Below, piece after piece: positions 55,656 through 59,583 of a DNA stretch of 59,583 bases. Under the pieces are notes generated by a model, which ran no database searches, was not told where the DNA came from, and worked only from the letters and a program-made list of their open reading frames with translations. The position numbers and the translations under genes are program-made. The stretch spans positions 1 to 59,583 of the forward strand of contig DASSEV010000101.1 of the NCBI GenBank assembly GCA_035695105.1, in the 5' to 3' direction. Numbering within the stretch: position 1 is the stretch's first letter; each line of letters begins with the position of its first letter. This stretch comes from JAICYJ01 sp035695105 (GTDB taxonomy: Bacteria; Actinomycetota; Thermoleophilia; Gaiellales; JAICJC01).

Positions 55656-55835
55656 ATGGCAACCACGCCCACTCAGACAAGGGAACGCTCGAGCCGGGGA
55701 ATCGATCGTGGTCTATGCGGGCTCGATCTCCGTCGGCTCGCAGGCCTTGTCGATTGGCAGCGGGAATCTGTCCTACTACCCGCCTTCGGAAGTTCCACGC
55801 CGGCTGAGCGATCTGCTGTCCGAGGCGTCGGGTGA
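55656..55835 (+). CDS. Possible 59-residue leader ORF of the SulP gene
   Basis: A frame beginning MATTPTQTRERSSRGIDRG, with AGGAG 6 bases before the ATG and its TGA overlapping the GTG of the SulP gene (GTGA). This coupling is the main evidence. The product is soluble and basic, and no family is recognised. It may act only as a translated leader for the transporter. Confidence 0.4.
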   Translation: MATTPTQTRERSSRGIDRGLCGLDLRRLAGLVDWQRESVLLPAFGSSTPAERSAVRGVG

Positions 55836-57634
55836 GGGCTAAGAACGACGATCCCGGCTCGCGCCGGCCACCGGCTGCATCGCGACGGAACACACCATTC
55901 GCGCAGCGTCGTCGCGCCCCGCTCATTGTGCGGGCAGTTCCCCTCGTCGGGGCGGTCGCGGGATATCGCCGTGAGTCCGCTCGGCGTGACCTGTTGGCGG
56001 GCGCGACCGTCGCGGCGCTGGCGATCCCCTCCGCCATGGCGTACGCAGAGCTTTCCGGGGTCTCGCCGGTCAACGGCCTCTACGCGCTCCTACTACCGGT
56101 CGCTGCATACGCAGTGTTCGGTTCTTCACGTCAGGTGATCGTCGGCCCCGAGGGATCGCTTGCTGCGTTGACGTCGGCGGCTGTGCTCGGCACTGCTGTG
56201 GCTGGCAGCACCCACGCAGCCGAGTTGGCAGCGACGTTGGCGCTGCTGGTGGGCTGCTGCTTCGTAATCGCTCGTATCCTGAGGTTGGGCTGGGTGTCGG
56301 ACTACTTCTCACGACCGGTGCTCATCGGCTACCTCCACGGCGTCGCCGTCGTGCTGGTGGTCGGCCAGCTGGGAAAGCTGCTCGGAGTACCGGTGGACGC
56401 GACCGAGCCGCTGGCGCAACTGGAGCAGGTCGCTCGTCAACTGGGGGACGCCAGCGGCTTGACGATCGCCGTTAGCGCCGCCTCGCTAGCCGTGCTGCTG
56501 GCGGTTCAGCATCTACGGCCCGGGTTGCCCGCCGCATTGATCGTCGTCGTGGCAGCGATTGCGGTGTCCGCGCAGACCGATCTGGCTGCGCACGGGGTTG
56601 CCACCGTGGGCAGTGTGCCGTCCGGCCTCCCGAAGCTCGCCGTACCGTCCACCTCGGTCGACGAGACCCTTGGCATTCTGCCCGACGCCGTCGGCATCTT
56701 TCTCGTTTGCTTCGCGGACGGGATCCTCACCGCCCGTGCCTTTGCGGGCAAGCGTGCCGAGCACATCCGGGTGGGTCAGGAGATCGTCGCGCTGGGCACC
56801 TCGAACGCCGCCGCAGGACTCACAGCCGGAATCCCGGTCGGCGTCAGCGGTTCTCGAACGGCCGTGAACGACTCGATGGGGGCGCGGACGCAGATCGCCG
56901 GACTGCTCTCCGCCGTCGCCGTCGCCGTCGTCCTGCTCTTCCTCACCAAGCCCATCGCCTACTTGCCCAAAGCCGTGCTCGGCGCGGTCATCGTCGCCGC
57001 AGCCCTCAGCCTTGTCGACCTGCCGGCCTGGCGCGCGCTTCTCTCAACGGACAACGTGGAGGTCGCGATCGCCGCGGTGACGGCCGTGCTCGTCGTCCTC
57101 ACGGGTGTGCTGACCGCGTTGATCTTTGCGGTCGGACTGTCCGTGATCGACGCGGTTCGGCGCAGCGCTCGGCCGCACGACGCCGTGTTGGGCTGGGTCG
57201 AGAGCCTCGGAAGGTACGCGGACATCTCGCTACATCCGTCCGCGCGAGTCGTCCCCGGCGTCGTCGTCTACCGACTCGATGATCGAATCTTCTTCGCCAA
57301 CGCCACGTACTTCGAGGGCCGCGTGCGCGAGGCACTGCGGGGAGCAGGCGATGCGGTCAAGTGGCTCGTGCTCGACTTCGAAGGCACGACGCACGTCGAC
57401 GCGACAGGGCTCGACACCCTGGCCTCACTTATTCGAGCGCTGACTGCAGCCGGAACCCAGGTCTGCCTCGCGCGAGTCAAGTCTCCCGTGGCCGAGAGGC
57501 TCGCAACCGGCGGCATCATTGAGCTCGTCGGCCCCGCGCACCTCTACGGCTCCGTGCGCGCTGCTGTCGACGCCTGCGCAGAGGCCGCGTCCCCTTCCGG
57601 GTTGTCGAACGTAGCGAGGGCCGGTCAGCCATGA
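55832..57634 (+). CDS. SulP family anion transporter with STAS domain (copy 1)
   Basis: A 600-residue SLC26/SulP transporter. The transport domain spans about residues 25-430: RRDLLAGATVAALAIPSAMA with the family's first helix, VSPVNGLYALLLPVAAYAVF, GPEGSLAAL and GIPVGVSGSRTAVND. The STAS domain (about 455-590) has YRLDDRIFFANATYFEGRVR and VLDFEGTTHVDATGLDTLAS. Probable substrates are sulfate, bicarbonate or another anion; sequence alone cannot choose. The GTG start overlaps a small upstream frame, and the first 25 residues are basic and poorly conserved, so a later start is possible. Confidence 0.93.
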   Translation: MRAKNDDPGSRRPPAASRRNTPFAQRRRAPLIVRAVPLVGAVAGYRRESARRDLLAGATVAALAIPSAMAYAELSGVSPVNGLYALLLPVAAYAVFGSSRQVIVGPEGSLAALTSAAVLGTAVAGSTHAAELAATLALLVGCCFVIARILRLGWVSDYFSRPVLIGYLHGVAVVLVVGQLGKLLGVPVDATEPLAQLEQVARQLGDASGLTIAVSAASLAVLLAVQHLRPGLPAALIVVVAAIAVSAQTDLAAHGVATVGSVPSGLPKLAVPSTSVDETLGILPDAVGIFLVCFADGILTARAFAGKRAEHIRVGQEIVALGTSNAAAGLTAGIPVGVSGSRTAVNDSMGARTQIAGLLSAVAVAVVLLFLTKPIAYLPKAVLGAVIVAAALSLVDLPAWRALLSTDNVEVAIAAVTAVLVVLTGVLTALIFAVGLSVIDAVRRSARPHDAVLGWVESLGRYADISLHPSARVVPGVVVYRLDDRIFFANATYFEGRVREALRGAGDAVKWLVLDFEGTTHVDATGLDTLASLIRALTAAGTQVCLARVKSPVAERLATGGIIELVGPAHLYGSVRAAVDACAEAASPSGLSNVARAGQP

Positions 57635-57985
57635 CGGGCCGCTCCAGACCACCGCGAGCCGCCGGGGCAACTCGGCCGGTTCCGCCGTACACCCCAACAC
57701 CGCCCCGGGAAGGGCTCGCCCTTCCTGTGCTCGACGATCGGCATCTAGCGCTGCTCTCCCGTTCTTGTCTCGCGAACGGGCGGACGCCGGAATTCCGTAC
57801 GCGTGCGCGACGAGCCCTGGGATCTCGACTCGTTCTCCGGTTGAGGATCACGGCACCACGACGGGGCGTAGCCGATCGTCCGGATGGGATGAGCACCGCC
57901 CGGCGCGGTCTCCTAACTTTCCGGGCAGAAGGCAAGAGACAGTCTCGGGAACCGCTAGGCCAGGCGAAGGAGATGTAATCCGGCT
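57635..57985 (+). other. Gap between two SulP genes
   Basis: It contains two hairpins: GGAAGGGC/GCCCTTCC (57708-57725), probably the terminator of the first transporter, and CCCGTTC/GAACGGG near 57758-57780. A 115-codon frame overlaps the first SulP stop (ATGA), but it runs through both hairpins and its product has no protein-like pattern. AAGGAG at 57966-57971 marks the approach to the next gene. No other gene is supported. Confidence 0.5.
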
Positions 57986-59583
57986 TTGACCGCTCGACCC
58001 GCAGACGGGGTGCGGAGTCTCGTGCCAGCGCTGGCGTGGTTGCCGAAGTACGACCGCAGCTGGCTGCGGCTGGACGTGGTCGCGGGGCTGACGCTCTGGG
58101 GGCTGCTTGTCCCGGAGGCGATGGCATACGCCGGCATCGCCGGGCTGCCGCCTGAGGCGGGCCTATACACCCTTGTCGCATCGCTGCTGGTCTACGCGCT
58201 GTTCGGCACGTCCCGCCACCTGTCCGTCGGAGCGACCTCGGCGACCGCGGCCCTCCTCGCCGCGACCGTCGCGAGTGTCGGCGCGGCTTCGGGGACAGGC
58301 GCGTACGGTCCGACGTCCGTCGCGCTCGTGCTCGTCGTCGGCGCGCTCTTTGGCATCGCGGCCGTCGCGCGGCTCGGCTTCGTGACGCAGTTCTTGTCGA
58401 AGCCGGTGATGGACGGCTTCGTCCTCGGTCTCGCAGTGTTCGTCGCCGTCGGGCAGCTGAATAAGCTCCTCGGCGTCTCCAAGGGCACGGGCAACACGAT
58501 CGAGAAGCTCGCACACGTCCTGCGGGAGCTGCCGAGCGCGAACTCGGCGACCGTGCTCGTCTCGGTGGCGGCGCTCGCAGCGCTCTTCGGCCTGCCGCGG
58601 CTGTCTCGGTCGTTTCCGGCGGGGCTCGCCGTGCTGTTCGGTTCGATCGCGGTCAGCTCGGCGCTCGACCTCGAGGGCGCGCACGGCGTCGCTGTCGCCG
58701 GCACGCTCCCAAAGGGTTTACCCAGCGTGACGTGGCCGGATGTGCCCGCACCGACCTGGCTCGCGCTCGTCCCGTCGGCCGTCGGGATCGTGCTGGTCGC
58801 CTACAGCGAGGCGCTCGGCGTCGCCCGAGAGTTAGCCGATCAGCACGGCTACGACGTCGACGCCGACCAGGAGCTGACTGCCCACAGCTTCACCAACCTC
58901 GTAAGCGGACTGCTGGGCGGAATGGTCGCCGGCGGCAGCATGTCGGCCTCCGCGGTGAAGGAACGCGCGGGCGCCCGGTCGCAGATGGCAAACCTCGCGG
59001 CGTGGGCCGCGACCATCGTCACCGTCCTGGTGCTCACGCCGCTCTTCAAGGGCCTGCCTGAGGCGGTGCTCGCCGCCCTGATCATCCATGCGCTCTGGCA
59101 CATCCTCGTGGCGCGGAAGCTGCAGGCGGTCCGGACGCTTTCGCGCACCGAGTTCTGGCTCGGGGTGCTGACCTTCGCCGGCGTTGTGCTAGTCGACGTA
59201 CTGCCCGGTATGGTGATTGGCCTCATCGCCTCGCTGCTGCTCGTGGTCTACCAATCCAGCCAGCCGCACCTCTCGCTGCTCGGCCGAGTGCCGGGTGTCT
59301 CCGGCAAGTACGCCGACCTCGCGCGACATCCCGAGGCGGTACGGATTCCGGGCGTCCTGGTCATCCGCTTCGACGCGCCGATCTACTACGCGAATGCGCT
59401 CAGCGTCCGCGGCCAGATCGAGGAGATCGTCCAGGCCGAGGACATGCCGCCCCGCGCGGTCGTGCTCGACGCCAGCGTCCAGGACTCGCTCGATATCACG
59501 AGCGCTGAGATGCTCACCAAGCTCGTCGCGAAGCTCGAGCAGGCGGGCATCGAGGTCGCCGCGGCCGAGGTACACGCCCCGGT
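57986..59583 (+). CDS. SulP family anion transporter with STAS domain (copy 2), 3' end outside window
   Basis: At least 532 residues, open to the end of the window. The transport domain has RLDVVAGLTLWGLLVPEAMA, LPPEAGLYTLVASLLVYALF, GTSRHLSVGATSATAALLAA, LSKPVMDGFVLGLAVFVAVG and GGSMSASAVKERAGARSQMA. A STAS domain begins at about residue 460 with LVIRFDAPIYYANALSVRGQ and VVLDASVQDSLDITSAEML; its end is missing. It differs clearly from the first SulP, so it is not a recent duplicate. The TTG at 57986 is preferred (it reads MTARPADG, with AAGGAG about 14 bases before); a GTG at 58010 is the alternative. Confidence 0.92.
   Translation, partial: MTARPADGVRSLVPALAWLPKYDRSWLRLDVVAGLTLWGLLVPEAMAYAGIAGLPPEAGLYTLVASLLVYALFGTSRHLSVGATSATAALLAATVASVGAASGTGAYGPTSVALVLVVGALFGIAAVARLGFVTQFLSKPVMDGFVLGLAVFVAVGQLNKLLGVSKGTGNTIEKLAHVLRELPSANSATVLVSVAALAALFGLPRLSRSFPAGLAVLFGSIAVSSALDLEGAHGVAVAGTLPKGLPSVTWPDVPAPTWLALVPSAVGIVLVAYSEALGVARELADQHGYDVDADQELTAHSFTNLVSGLLGGMVAGGSMSASAVKERAGARSQMANLAAWAATIVTVLVLTPLFKGLPEAVLAALIIHALWHILVARKLQAVRTLSRTEFWLGVLTFAGVVLVDVLPGMVIGLIASLLLVVYQSSQPHLSLLGRVPGVSGKYADLARHPEAVRIPGVLVIRFDAPIYYANALSVRGQIEEIVQAEDMPPRAVVLDASVQDSLDITSAEMLTKLVAKLEQAGIEVAAAEVHAP

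Noticed and set aside
57631..57978. 115-codon frame after the first SulP gene (ATGA overlap)
   Set aside because: It runs through two hairpins, has no family pattern and ends at the ribosome site of the next gene.
1..59583. CRISPR array, prophage, IS element or restriction/defence system
   Set aside because: No spaced direct-repeat array, transposase, integrase, nuclease-methylase pair or phage structural gene was seen.

Overview
The window is 59.6 kb of very GC-rich DNA. It carries about 48 confidently called protein genes on both strands, one tRNA, several short or doubtful ORFs and a few gene remnants. GTG starts, ATGA/GTGA stop-start overlaps, strong GGAGG ribosome sites and GC-rich hairpins without a U-tract are frequent. 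The gene families (DUF7144-like small membrane proteins, DUF2339, a FedA-like membrane protein, GAP/SfLAP, DUF6325, ScyD-like beta-propellers) point to a soil or sediment actinobacterium, most likely from the Thermoleophilia branch. That placement is inferred from family content, not from a marker gene. No plasmid, phage, IS element or CRISPR array is visible.

Layout. Bases 1-7.1 kb: the end of a type II P-type ATPase, then a stretch of decayed genes (a frameshifted DUF1614 membrane protein and a GNAT/PPK2-like chimeric remnant), a double-PAS histidine kinase, a cupin and a small unknown. 7.2-10.6 kb: a secreted/membrane cluster made of an RDD protein fused to a ConA-like domain, a beta-propeller and a lipoprotein. 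10.7-13.2 kb: a tight four-gene sulfur module of an OsmC peroxidase, a sulfide:quinone oxidoreductase-like flavoprotein, a DsrC/TusE-like sulfur carrier and a DsrE2-like sulfurtransferase. 13.3-17.5 kb: a GAP membrane protein and a formylglycine-generating enzyme, divergent from a type I sulfatase that needs such an enzyme. 17.5-29.7 kb: small membrane proteins, a secreted propeller with an M23-like domain, an S1C protease, a DUF899 protein, an APC permease, a lactonase-like propeller, an OmpR-type two-component system and a universal stress protein.

29.7-44.6 kb is mostly minus-strand: two related secreted glycoside-hydrolase-like proteins about 11 kb apart whose leaders share sequence, a ScyD-like propeller, a large DUF2339 membrane protein, a FedA-like membrane protein, a kinase-like protein lacking its ATP-binding motifs, DUF1203, a GGDEF cyclase, a tandem GNAT and a GlsB/YeaQ-type protein. 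44.7-53.3 kb: two flavin amine oxidases with a TetR regulator and a perfect candidate operator, a neutral zinc peptidase coupled to a STAS antagonist, a divergent RsbW-like kinase, RmuC and an MMPL exporter. 53.3-59.6 kb: tRNA-Gly(TCC), a third DUF7144-like gene, a DUF6325 gene followed by a 23-residue arginine-rich ORF, and two different SulP anion transporters, the last cut by the window edge.

The recurring theme is sulfur: uptake (two SulP), release of sulfate from esters (sulfatase with its maturase), and oxidation and relay of reduced sulfur (SQR, DsrC-like, DsrE2). The OsmC-SQR-TusE-DsrE2 unit is the best candidate for an under-described system, because its carrier keeps only one of the two DsrC cysteines and no dsrAB, hdr, tusA or rhodanese gene lies nearby.
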